Source of the DNA: a virus
Virus record (IMG/VR): IMGVR_UViG_3300042338_000373
Coordinates: 1 to 24,707 of that record
Strand: one strand, 5' to 3'
DNA: 24,707 bases
Shown here: positions 7,243 to 13,382 of the stretch, piece after piece
Layout of the letters: the number at the start of each line of letters is the position of its first letter
Position numbering within the stretch: the stretch's first letter is position 1
Made by a program: the position numbers and the translations under genes
The notes under the pieces: model-generated
What the model was told of the DNA's origin: nothing
Database searches by the model: none
The model's input: only the letters and a program-made list of their open reading frames with translations

Positions 7243-8142
7243 ATGGCTTCTGTACGATCAATTACGGCTCATCATCTTGGGTCTTATGCCTCGATTCATA
7301 CTCGTAAACGGTACAAGAAGGACATTATGACGTGGCAACGATGGTGCACTTTGGTGGACATTCATCCCCTGGATTGCACCCAACTGAACGCTCAAATGTT
7401 TGTTGATTGGATGGTTTCGCAGTACACGTCTGCTTCGGTTTCGTCTCGTGTTTGTGGGGTGGCTCGATGGATGGATGCGCTGGTTGATGGTGGGGTCGTG
7501 CGTTCGCATGGTTTGCATTCGGTGAAGCTTCCGAAGCGGGTGGTGGTGTTGAGTTCTGATTGCTTACCGTCGGATGATGAGATGGTTTTGGTTATGAGTG
7601 CGTTTGCTGGCCGGGGACCAAGGTGGGAGTGGCTTGCTGCGATGGTCGCTTGGGGTGGCTGTGATTGCGCTGAAGCTTTGCGGGTTCGGAAGACTGATGT
7701 TCGGACGTGGGAAGGTAAGACGTTGATTACGGTGCGTTCTCGGCGTGGTAACAGGCGTGAGATTCCGGTGGACGGTCGTCTCGAAGTGTTGACTCTTGGG
7801 TTAGCTGCGGTGTTCGCTGCAACAACGTCGTTGGGTGGGTCGTTTAATAGTAAGCACGGGACTGAGACGATCAATGATGTTGCTTCGAAAGCTGTTGGCC
7901 GCCGGTTGACGGTGCAGGATATGCGTCGGTGGGCTGTCCAGCGTCAGTTTGATCGGGGTGTGCCGGTTCCGGTGATTGCTAAATGGTTGGGGCATACGAA
8001 TGAACGTAATGTTCGTCAGACGTTGCGGTTGCTTGACCCTGTCGCACAGGTGCGGCAGTCTGATGTGATTGCTCAGATTGTGGTGGAGCCTAATGGGGAT
8101 CGATTCGGGTCGGGTTCTGTACCTGACTCGGTTATTTTGTGA
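7243..8142 (+). CDS. Tyrosine-recombinase-like protein lacking most catalytic residues
   Basis: A protein of about 299 residues with integrase architecture: an N-terminal SAM-like core-binding region (HTRKRYKKDIMTWQRWC) and a C-terminal catalytic-fold region. Using XerD/Cre spacing, the second Arg (R228) and the LGH histidine (H251) are kept 23 residues apart, as in XerD. The first Arg of the G-x-R-x-x-E block is Asp (GCDCAEAL), the beta-hairpin Lys is Arg (RRGNRREIPV), the H of HxxR is Gln (VQDMRRW), and the nucleophile position nine after H251 is Thr. Strand cleavage is therefore unlikely. It may be a DNA-binding pseudo-integrase or a decaying gene; the frame is intact. ATG 7243 is preferred over TTG 7237. 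The 3' end overlaps a leftward gene by 11 bases. Confidence 0.8.
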   Translation: MASVRSITAHHLGSYASIHTRKRYKKDIMTWQRWCTLVDIHPLDCTQLNAQMFVDWMVSQYTSASVSSRVCGVARWMDALVDGGVVRSHGLHSVKLPKRVVVLSSDCLPSDDEMVLVMSAFAGRGPRWEWLAAMVAWGGCDCAEALRVRKTDVRTWEGKTLITVRSRRGNRREIPVDGRLEVLTLGLAAVFAATTSLGGSFNSKHGTETINDVASKAVGRRLTVQDMRRWAVQRQFDRGVPVPVIAKWLGHTNERNVRQTLRLLDPVAQVRQSDVIAQIVVEPNGDRFGSGSVPDSVIL

Positions 8143-8284
8143 TCTTGCCGATGATCCACCACAGGATCGCGACACACGTTGCCGCGAGTCCTGCAAAGTA
8201 GATGACTTCGACTGTTTTGTCCACGAAACGCTGCTCCTCGGCTGTAAGTGCCTGCACCTGGGATACCCCCTTGTATTTTGTCAT
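8132..8284 (-). CDS. Short single-span membrane protein
   Basis: A 50-residue protein, MTKYKGVSQVQALTAEEQ..., with one clear hydrophobic span near residues 28-46 (VIYFAGLAATCVAILWWII) and a lysine-containing C-terminus. The ATG lies four bases after the stop of the upstream gene, so it continues the leftward operon and is its last gene. Its last 11 bases overlap the 3' end of the convergent recombinase-like gene. No strong ribosome site is seen, so reinitiation is likely. The size and single span would fit a holin-like, anti-holin or membrane-stress protein, but there is no proof. Confidence 0.7.
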   Translation of the reverse strand: MTKYKGVSQVQALTAEEQRFVDKTVEVIYFAGLAATCVAILWWIIGKITK

Positions 8285-8288
8285 GACG

Positions 8289-8504
8289 TTATAGTTTTCG
8301 CCATTCGGATGGTGAATGGTTTTCTTCTACCAATTTAGCGTGTTCGGAGCTTTCGTAGTATCGGATCATCCATATGCATGGGTCACCTTCGTACATTTCT
8401 TCGTCTTCGCTTTCGGTGGTTGGTAGGCCGTCGTGGGTGTAGCAGAGCAGCGGGCCGCACCAGTTGTTTTCCATGCCCATTGTGAGCCATTCGGTGAAGT
8501 TCAT
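8289..8504 (-). CDS. Small conserved actinophage-type protein of unknown function
   Basis: A 71-residue acidic protein with features I recognise from small hypothetical proteins of actinophages: a start like MNFTEWLTMG, a CGPLLCYTHDGLPT segment with two cysteines four residues apart, a GDPCIWMIRYY strand, and an ending NHSPSEWRKL. The ATG overlaps the preceding stop as ATGA (8501-8504), and AAAGG lies eight bases upstream. Function unknown. Confidence 0.8.
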   Translation of the reverse strand: MNFTEWLTMGMENNWCGPLLCYTHDGLPTTESEDEEMYEGDPCIWMIRYYESSEHAKLVEENHSPSEWRKL

Positions 8505-8749
8505 CGTCCGTACCTTTGCTGGTTCCAGCGGTCTTGCTGTTGAGCGTCCCGGATCGCTGTCAGGACTACGACGAGTTTCTTGAGTTCGATGGTGTGTTCG
8601 TCCATGATTCGTTTCATGTCACGCGTTACCTCAGTCAAGTATTCGACCATGTCGTGTTGTGATTCGCGTACTACGGGGTCGCCCATACCGAAGTCGGGTC
8701 GGCGGGGGAATATCTTGGGTCGTGGGTCTTCTATTGGTTCACGGTTCAT
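8501..8749 (-). CDS. Unknown small coiled-coil protein
   Basis: An 82-residue protein with a proline-rich N-terminus (EDPRPKIFPRRPDFGMGDP) and a helical, probably coiled-coil C-terminal half (VEYLTEVTRDMKRIMDEH, TIELKKLVVVLTAIRDAQQQ). A strong ribosome site AAGGAG stands seven bases before the ATG. It overlaps both neighbours by ATGA. The heptad-like pattern suggests an oligomeric accessory protein. No family is recognised. Confidence 0.75.
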   Translation of the reverse strand: MNREPIEDPRPKIFPRRPDFGMGDPVVRESQHDMVEYLTEVTRDMKRIMDEHTIELKKLVVVLTAIRDAQQQDRWNQQRYGR

Positions 8750-9087
8750 TTGTTGTCTCCTTCATCGTTAACGAACAGTTTCATGTGGGCATCTCGCCCT
8801 AGGTTGGTGATTGCACAAATAATGCGCTGGCGACCACGGTCATTGGCACGGGTTTCCCCGGTCGGTGCGATCCAGCCCAAAGCTCGTAGGTCGGATGCTC
8901 GACGGCGGATACCTTCATCGGCAAGTGTTGCGGGTCGGCCCAGGAGCAGTCGTACGGCTTCTTCGTCGGTGACATCGTGTAAGGCGTAGATGTCCAGTAG
9001 GCGCGCTGCACCGTTGGCGCGCGACTTTGGTTCAATGCACGTCACGGGATCGTCTGCACGGACAGCAGGTGTGAAGTTGATAATCAT
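8746..9087 (-). CDS. Winged-helix DNA-binding-type protein
   Basis: A protein of about 113 residues. Its central region, VTDEEAVRLLL...LADEGIRRRASDLRALGWI, followed by a basic hairpin (GETRANDRGRQRIICAI), has the pattern of a winged helix-turn-helix: a helix, a recognition helix carrying arginines, and a beta wing. Proteins of this pattern are common in actinophage early regions and are presumed transcription or replication regulators. The ATG at 9087 makes an ATGA overlap with the preceding gene; the longer GTG start at 9096 is less likely. The target is unknown. Confidence 0.75.
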   Translation of the reverse strand: MIINFTPAVRADDPVTCIEPKSRANGAARLLDIYALHDVTDEEAVRLLLGRPATLADEGIRRRASDLRALGWIAPTGETRANDRGRQRIICAITNLGRDAHMKLFVNDEGDNK

Positions 9088-9305
9088 GACTGCCACACAC
9101 CGTTCTGTAGTTGCTCGGTGAACGCGAACTGGCGTGGTTTTGTCGTGTAGTCAAGGCCACCACAACTCATGTATGTCAGTACGCCAGCATCGTCAATGCA
9201 GAATGCAATAACTGATCGGCGCGTGAATGTGGATGTGCCGTCAGGGTTTGTCCATTCAAGCACAATCCTGGTTGGGATGTGTATTGGTATCCATGTTCTA
9301 ATCAT
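9084..9305 (-). CDS. Unknown small beta-rich protein
   Basis: A 73-residue protein with alternating strands (TRIVLEWTNPDGTSTFTRRS, VIAFCIDDAGVLTYM) and a C-terminal CGGLDY segment. The ATG is preceded by the purine box AAAGGGGAAA. The 15-base string around this box recurs exactly before the gene starting at 12367. It overlaps the preceding gene by eight bases and the next by ATGA. No family is recognised. Confidence 0.72.
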   Translation of the reverse strand: MIRTWIPIHIPTRIVLEWTNPDGTSTFTRRSVIAFCIDDAGVLTYMSCGGLDYTTKPRQFAFTEQLQNGVWQS

Positions 9306-9474
9306 TGTATTTCCCCTTTGTTTGTTGGTATTTGTTTTCTAGCTCTTGGCAGCGAGCGCACCGTAGGTAGCCCGTCTGCTTGTTAAAACTGTGCGGGATT
9401 GCCCAGCCTTCAATAAATTCTCCGCAGGTATCACAGTCACCTTCGACGGGTGGTTCAAAGTACGAAGACCCCAC
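9298..9474 (-). CDS. Small CxxC zinc-ribbon protein
   Basis: A 58-residue protein with two cysteine pairs, CDTC near residue 14 and CARC near residue 39, separated by about 22 residues, a classic zinc-ribbon layout. The C-terminus is lysine- and glutamine-rich (ELENKYQQTKGK). A longer in-frame start at 9585 exists, but it would run through another coding frame (9476-9637) that has its own zinc motif and a good ribosome site. The GTG at 9474, one base after that gene's stop, is therefore preferred. Function unknown; nucleic-acid binding is plausible. Confidence 0.65.
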   Translation of the reverse strand: MGSSYFEPPVEGDCDTCGEFIEGWAIPHSFNKQTGYLRCARCQELENKYQQTKGKYND

Positions 9475-9475
9475 G

Positions 9476-9637
9476 TCAATCCCATTGACTCTTGTAGTTG
9501 CCACGAACAAACGGTGCTTCGCGTTTCGCCCAGCAGTCCCGGCACAACCACATCGTCCCGCCACCCGAAAGGTTGAGGGCAACATGAACGAGCAACTTTC
9601 TTTTGTCGCAGTCGGGACAGATGTCAGCTTTGTTCAC
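9476..9637 (-). CDS. Overlooked 53-residue zinc-finger-type protein
   Basis: A short frame beginning VNKADICPDCDKRK, with cysteine pairs at residues 7/10 and 32/35 (CPDC, CRDC) enclosing a glycine-rich turn. The GTG start overlaps the end of the WhiB-like gene by 14 bases and has an AAAGGA ribosome site eight bases upstream. Its stop is one base before the next GTG. These features outweigh the competing longer frame of the downstream gene. It is probably a structural zinc ribbon that binds nucleic acid or protein; the role is unknown. Confidence 0.8.
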   Translation of the reverse strand: MNKADICPDCDKRKLLVHVALNLSGGGTMWLCRDCWAKREAPFVRGNYKSQWD

Positions 9638-10304
9638 TTGCTATGTCCTTTGCTATCGGCCAGTCGGCTGTTGTAACTGAATGCAATAGGTTCAGCACCT
9701 GGCGTAACGGCGAGTCCGTCTCTAAGGCTGTCGTCTTGGCTAAGTAGTCGGCTTTCTCTACCTCGTAAGCAGCTTGGCAGGCTTCGCATATCGGTAACCC
9801 TAACCGTTTCTCTGACCGATAGCCAGCATATGTTCCATGTTTTATTTTGGATTTCTGTTGGGCTTTGTTGCGTCGCGTCGTCTCAGCATTGGCCGCCAGG
9901 CAAGCATCACAATGCTCTAGGCCATACCGCCATTCAGCCTTGTAACCATTCAACGTGCCGTGTGGGATGCGCTTGACTGCACCATCCGTACGAAACTCTG
10001 AACGCATCGTGCGACGTTCTTTCTCCGATGTGCCGCCAAAGATGCCGACTACTTTGCCGGGAAGCTCCATCGCATACTGCAAGCATTGACTACGGACTGG
10101 GCACGGTGGGTCACCGACCATTTCGTAGCGTTGTTTGTCACGGTTAAACCGGCGAGTTTGGTTTCCGTTGCAAATCTCTTTAATCTCGGCCGTGCTGTCA
10201 CCGGGCTCCGGCATGAAGATGTTGGGATCCATGCCACGGCAACGAGCTTTTTCAACCCAGTCTTGAACGGGGATGAAGTTAAATGTAACTGCTTCACCTG
10301 TCAC
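9624..10304 (-). CDS. WhiB-like iron-sulfur regulator with tandem zinc-knuckle tail
   Basis: A 226-residue protein. The N-terminal WhiB domain (about residues 15-105) has the family marks: C22 in ARCRGMDPNIFMP, C45, C68 and C74 in CPVRSQC, a GIFGG turn at 87-91 and basic SEKERR after it. WhiB proteins hold a 4Fe-4S cluster and act with the sigma factor at actinobacterial promoters; phage versions can alter host transcription. Cys2 and Cys3 are 22 residues apart instead of the usual two. The C-terminal half has two copies of HGT-x2-GY...G(L)-x2-C-x2-C (about 115-136 and 156-177), probably zinc-binding. The GTG start overlaps the upstream stop (GTGA). Confidence 0.88.
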   Translation of the reverse strand: MTGEAVTFNFIPVQDWVEKARCRGMDPNIFMPEPGDSTAEIKEICNGNQTRRFNRDKQRYEMVGDPPCPVRSQCLQYAMELPGKVVGIFGGTSEKERRTMRSEFRTDGAVKRIPHGTLNGYKAEWRYGLEHCDACLAANAETTRRNKAQQKSKIKHGTYAGYRSEKRLGLPICEACQAAYEVEKADYLAKTTALETDSPLRQVLNLLHSVTTADWPIAKDIASEQS

Positions 10305-10540
10305 GACTCGTCAAACTCCCGCCAGGCTGACACGCTGTCGCTCAAGATTATCGCATAGTCAACTGTCCAGTCGTTGTTCTCAATGGCTTGCGCGAGACGC
10401 TCACCACGGATACGCAACGCTTTGTTCTCGCGCTGTAATTCCGTGATTTGATCGGCACAAGCAATGAGGTGTCGAGACATTAGGTTGAGGTGGCCTTGGC
10501 GTGAGCGACGACGCATTATGAATAGTTTTACCGGGTTCAT
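10301..10540 (-). CDS. Unknown small coiled-coil protein
   Basis: A 79-residue protein with a basic start (KLFIMRRRSRQGH) and a heptad-like helical centre (ADQITELQRENKALRIRG), then an acidic end. It lies between RecT-like and WhiB-like genes, overlapping the former by ATGA and the latter by GTGA. It may be a small DNA-metabolism accessory protein, based on position only. Confidence 0.7.
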   Translation of the reverse strand: MNPVKLFIMRRRSRQGHLNLMSRHLIACADQITELQRENKALRIRGERLAQAIENNDWTVDYAIILSDSVSAWREFDES

Positions 10541-11445
10541 GCGACACCGCCAGGATGGTTGTCCTTCAAGTAGGTGATGAACGCTGATGCTTCAGCTTTC
10601 GTGATTGTTCCCAGCGATGCGATCTCGCGACCAAGTTGCATCGAGGCAAGGCTCAGGGCATCTTCGGCGTTCAGTCCCCATTCGCGAATCAGCGCACGAA
10701 CCATACCAATTTGTGGTGTGGTCGCTACCGTTGACTTAACGACTGGTTTCTGTTCAACAATCATGGCATCTTGAATTTCTGCGCCGGGGAATTCTTCTGT
10801 CCAGTCAAGTGTCGGTTCGTACGGCGGGTCTTCAACCCAGTCAGCCTCGACAACGACCTGCTGTGGTTCAGCATTAGGTGCTGTCGTTGGTGGTGCTGCG
10901 GTCAGTACTGGCTCAACGGGTGCGTCAGTCCATTCCACGCCAGCGATAGACGATGCTTCTTCGGGCGTGTATGACAAACCCATGATGCAGTCGCTAAAAA
11001 TTTGTCGGCAAATCTCTGATGTGGCACGAGCCAACAGCATGGCACGAGGGTAGGTCTTCCATGCACCACGGCCAGCCAAACCAGCCTGCTGTGCATCCTT
11101 CATTGACCATTCAACCGTCGCTTCAGAACCGTTGTCAGCGCGCTTGCCCCATAGGACAACCTTGTCGTTGCTCGCGAGCTTGACATCAAGTCGGTGACCA
11201 GCACGAGCGACAAGCGCACGCATCAGTTCGGGAGCCATGGACGGCTTACCTTCAATGACATGGATCGAGTTAAGCGATTGCATCGGCCCTAGACCCAACT
11301 CGTCGCCGTACAGGATCGCAGCGAACACCGCTTCGGGTTTGCCACGGAACGCTGTAGGTACAAACGGTGTGTTCGCAATCTTTTGTGCGGTCTTCCAGTT
11401 GACTTCAGCCGGGGACAGAGGTCGTGCTACTTCAATATTGGACAT
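10537..11445 (-). CDS. recT: RecT-like single-strand annealing protein
   Basis: A protein of about 302 residues related to phage RecT proteins, which anneal complementary single strands during phage recombination and replication. The recognisable core is in the first half: ILYGDELGLGPMQSLNSI, VIEGKPSMAPELMRALV and the segment around KTYPRAMLLARATSE, which are typical of actinophage RecT members. The C-terminal part is acidic and proline-rich, probably a linker, ending in a small helical domain. No partner exonuclease is visible in the window. The ATG at 11445 is used; a GTG at 11457 would overlap the upstream stop as GTGA and cannot be excluded. Confidence 0.85.
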   Translation of the reverse strand: MSNIEVARPLSPAEVNWKTAQKIANTPFVPTAFRGKPEAVFAAILYGDELGLGPMQSLNSIHVIEGKPSMAPELMRALVARAGHRLDVKLASNDKVVLWGKRADNGSEATVEWSMKDAQQAGLAGRGAWKTYPRAMLLARATSEICRQIFSDCIMGLSYTPEEASSIAGVEWTDAPVEPVLTAAPPTTAPNAEPQQVVVEADWVEDPPYEPTLDWTEEFPGAEIQDAMIVEQKPVVKSTVATTPQIGMVRALIREWGLNAEDALSLASMQLGREIASLGTITKAEASAFITYLKDNHPGGVA

Positions 11446-11453
11446 GGTGCTTC

Positions 11454-11969
11454 TCACTTTGTGATCTGTACGGTCTGACGACCATAGGTTGCTTCTGAAT
11501 ATTCTGAGACATCAATGCCCAGTTCTTTTAGTGCGGTGACTCGCCAGCCCAGCGATGCTGTGAATGGGAGAACTGCTTTAAGTGTGTCAATGAGCATGAC
11601 AACATTGTTGATTGACACTTCGCCTGTTCCTTCGGGGTCAAGCGTTGAGCGTGTGATGTGCTTCAGCAGGTCTTCCGACTCCCATTTGCGGGTGGAAGTT
11701 GTGCGACGCTCGACCGTACCAACATCGTCAATGAACATCTTTTTCTCAGGCATGAGACGGGTGATGTCGTCCTCGGTGGCACGGATCAACGTGTCCAGGT
11801 CTGCTTTGATGTCCTTGAGGTACAGCAAGCCTTTGAGCAGTTGCGGATATTCCCCGGCTGCGGCTAACTCTTCTCGACTGGTGTCGGAGCGCATGATCGC
11901 GCCTCGAAGTCCGTCTTGGCCTTGTTGCTCAAGCGAGCTGGATAACGGTACTGGAACTAATTCAGTCAT
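11454..11969 (-). CDS. Unknown protein adjacent to RecT-like gene
   Basis: A 171-residue, mostly helical protein. A helical hairpin near residues 45-75 (LLYLKDIKADLDTLIRATEDDITRL, given in pieces: LLYLKDIKADLDTL, IRATEDDITRL) is followed by a strand region (FIDDVGTVERRTTSTRKWE). A ribosome site AGGAG is well spaced before the ATG. Its stop overlaps or abuts the RecT-like start, so the two are probably co-translated. It has no nuclease motif, so it is not obviously the exonuclease partner. Similar genes accompany RecT in actinophages as I recall, but the function is not known. Confidence 0.78.
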   Translation of the reverse strand: MTELVPVPLSSSLEQQGQDGLRGAIMRSDTSREELAAAGEYPQLLKGLLYLKDIKADLDTLIRATEDDITRLMPEKKMFIDDVGTVERRTTSTRKWESEDLLKHITRSTLDPEGTGEVSINNVVMLIDTLKAVLPFTASLGWRVTALKELGIDVSEYSEATYGRQTVQITK

Positions 11970-11983
11970 GGTTTTCTCCTAGG

Positions 11984-12367
11984 TTAGTTGACTTGTGTTG
12001 TTTCGACGACGATAACTGCGGCTGCTGAATTGAAGCCTTTGGTAATCGAATCAGAAATTCTGTTGGCTTCCTGGACCGCTGAACTGTAGTCACGTCGCCA
12101 TGCTACGGCCGTCCATACGTCTGCAATGTTTGCAAGCTCTTTGTTTACTTTAGCAATTTCTTTATTCATACGAGTGATGAATCCTTCGTAACCTGGGCGA
12201 TTGGTGCATTCGGCAATTTCTCGCTCGTTGTTGGCAATTACGTTAAGTAATACTTTCATCCGGTGTTCTTTGGTATGCATGACAAGCACCGCATGGTTGT
12301 AAGTGTGATTTTGCGTATTGCGCTTGTGAATTGAACCGTCAGGTGCGGTCACGATGTACTTATTCAT
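11984..12367 (-). CDS. Unknown helical protein, first gene after a strong promoter
   Basis: A protein of about 127 residues starting MNKYIVTAPDGSIHKRNTQ; the first 25 residues look like a small beta hairpin, the rest helical (AKVNKELANIADVWTAVAW). The ATG at 12367 has AAAGGGG at good spacing; the long upstream frame to 12475 is rejected because it runs through the promoter and the end of the previous gene. It is the first gene of the transcript from the 12426-12454 promoter. No family is recognised. Confidence 0.75.
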   Translation of the reverse strand: MNKYIVTAPDGSIHKRNTQNHTYNHAVLVMHTKEHRMKVLLNVIANNEREIAECTNRPGYEGFITRMNKEIAKVNKELANIADVWTAVAWRRDYSSAVQEANRISDSITKGFNSAAAVIVVETTQVN

Positions 12368-12391
12368 TTGGTTTCCCCTTTGTTTGGTTAC

Positions 12392-12410
12392 CCTCACCGT
12401 ACCGGTGGGG
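12392..12410. promoter_or_regulatory. Inverted repeat in the leader of the 12367 gene
   Basis: A dyad of eight base pairs around TAC (left arm CCTCACCG, right arm CGGTGGGG, one mismatch) sits about 9-27 bases downstream of the predicted transcription start. It could be a repressor operator or an mRNA hairpin near the ribosome site. Confidence 0.4.
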
Positions 12411-12425
12411 TGTTGCACAGTAATG

Positions 12426-12454
12426 ATTATGAAGTATGGGTGTATGAAAGTCAA
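12426..12454 (-). promoter_or_regulatory. Strong leftward sigma70-type promoter
   Basis: Read on the minus strand: -35 TTGACT (12449-12454), 17-base spacer, -10 CATAAT (12426-12431); five of six consensus bases in each box. The -35 overlaps the stop codon of the lipoprotein gene. It should drive the RecT/WhiB operon starting at 12367. Confidence 0.75.
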
Positions 12455-12984
12455 GGCATATTTAAATAAGCCCACGGTGACCAGCCCGACGACTTCTGTA
12501 ACGCAACAGCGAACGTCAGGTTTTTTACGGGATCTAGCAGGTCTTCTCTGCCGAAACCGAACTCCGACAACCAGGCTTCATGCACCCGAAAAAATATTTG
12601 GGTTAGCCCTATGCAATCGGCTGTTGCGGGGTTTTTTCCTGGTGCTGGGATGCATCGAGATTCAGTCCACAGGACTCGTGACCAGGTCGGCCAGTCTTCT
12701 TCCCGGCCACCGACAGCGATAAGCGTGTCGTACCATTCACCACACTTGCCATACATTGCGCGCGATTCGTCAATGTAATCAAGGGGATCTGACACTAGCG
12801 GTGTTTCGGTTGTGGTCGTTGTTGCGAGGTCTTCTTGTAATGCTTCGTGTGCATTCAAGATGACTGGTTGTGTTGTGACTGGTGCGAGCTGGAGAACAGG
12901 GAGCGTCTCGGTTGAGACTTTCATTGTCGATCCGCACGATGACATAACGCAAACTATAAGTATTGCTTTGGTGATTTGCCGCAT
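12451..12984 (-). CDS. Lipoprotein with transglycosylase (SLT)-like domain
   Basis: A 177-residue protein. The N-terminus is a signal peptide (MRQITKAILIVCVMSSC) ending in a lipobox-like MSSC, so C17 is probably lipidated and the protein anchored on the outer face of the membrane. A Thr/Pro-rich linker (about 25-65) leads to a lysozyme-like domain: E108 in LWTESRC is the expected catalytic Glu, followed by ADCIGLTQI (122-130) and a C-terminal GWSPWAYL. SLT domains cleave peptidoglycan glycan strands. The start has AAAGGA six bases upstream and lies behind its own candidate promoter. It may aid lysis, cell-wall remodelling or exclusion of other phages; the domain is short, so activity is not certain. 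Confidence 0.75.
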   Translation of the reverse strand: MRQITKAILIVCVMSSCGSTMKVSTETLPVLQLAPVTTQPVILNAHEALQEDLATTTTTETPLVSDPLDYIDESRAMYGKCGEWYDTLIAVGGREEDWPTWSRVLWTESRCIPAPGKNPATADCIGLTQIFFRVHEAWLSEFGFGREDLLDPVKNLTFAVALQKSSGWSPWAYLNMP

Positions 12985-13033
12985 GAATTTCCTTTGTTAA
13001 GGGTGATAGAGGCTCTAAGCCTTCAACATCACG

Positions 13034-13052
13034 TTTGTGTTGGCAACACCAA
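13034..13052. promoter_or_regulatory. Inverted repeat at the start site of the lipoprotein promoter
   Basis: GTGTTG-G-CAACAC (13037-13049), extended to 19 bases with one mismatched pair, lies directly downstream of the -10 box of the leftward promoter, at the predicted start site. This is a typical place for a repressor operator. Confidence 0.45.
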
Positions 13053-13079
13053 GTTTACCCAACAGCCACCTTCGGTCAA
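13052..13079 (-). promoter_or_regulatory. Candidate leftward promoter for the lipoprotein gene
   Basis: On the minus strand: -35 TTGACC (13074-13079), 16-base spacer, -10 TAAACT (13052-13057). It is placed in the 128-base gap between two genes and points to the lipoprotein. The -10 is only four of six. Confidence 0.5.
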
Positions 13080-13090
13080 GTCACCGGGAC

Positions 13091-13113
13091 AAAATGACAC
13101 CGTGAGCAGGTGT
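13091..13113 (-). terminator. Weak candidate terminator of the right-hand operon
   Basis: Immediately after the stop of the 13113-13382 gene, a 5-bp stem (ACACC / GGTGT, 7-base loop) is followed by CATTTTG on the minus strand. The T-run is short, so termination may be partial. Confidence 0.35.
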
Positions 13114-13382
13114 TACATCTTTTGTTGCGGTTGCGTCATTGAGAATGCTTTAACAAGATTCATAACATTTTGATTCATGTCGCCAGCTTCGGATGAAACA
13201 TATGACATTCGACCAATCTTGTCTTCTAGTTCTTGGCCACGTTGGTCACCAATCATTTGTTCAACGTATTGTTTGTATGAAGGTGTGTCGGCGTAAACAG
13301 TTGCGCTGGTTTTGTCTGTAAGTATGACAGCGTTGTTTCGGTTTGGGCCTTCTTTGTCAGCAATAATTCTGATGTACCTCAT
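13113..13382 (-). CDS. Unknown small protein ending the tagged-protein operon
   Basis: An 89-residue protein: strands at the start (MRYIRIIADKEG, NAVILTD), helical afterwards (YKQYVEQMIGDQRGQELEDK), with a Met/Gln-rich tail. Its ATG overlaps the stop of the kinase-containing gene as ATGA (13379-13382), so it is made together with it. It could be an immunity, chaperone or assembly partner of that protein, but only position supports this. No family is recognised. Confidence 0.7.
   Translation of the reverse strand: MRYIRIIADKEGPNRNNAVILTDKTSATVYADTPSYKQYVEQMIGDQRGQELEDKIGRMSYVSSEAGDMNQNVMNLVKAFSMTQPQQKM

Noticed and set aside
12368-12475. N-terminal extension of the 11984-12367 gene to 12475
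   Set aside because: It passes through a strong promoter and the end of the lipoprotein gene; the ATG at 12367 has a proper ribosome site.
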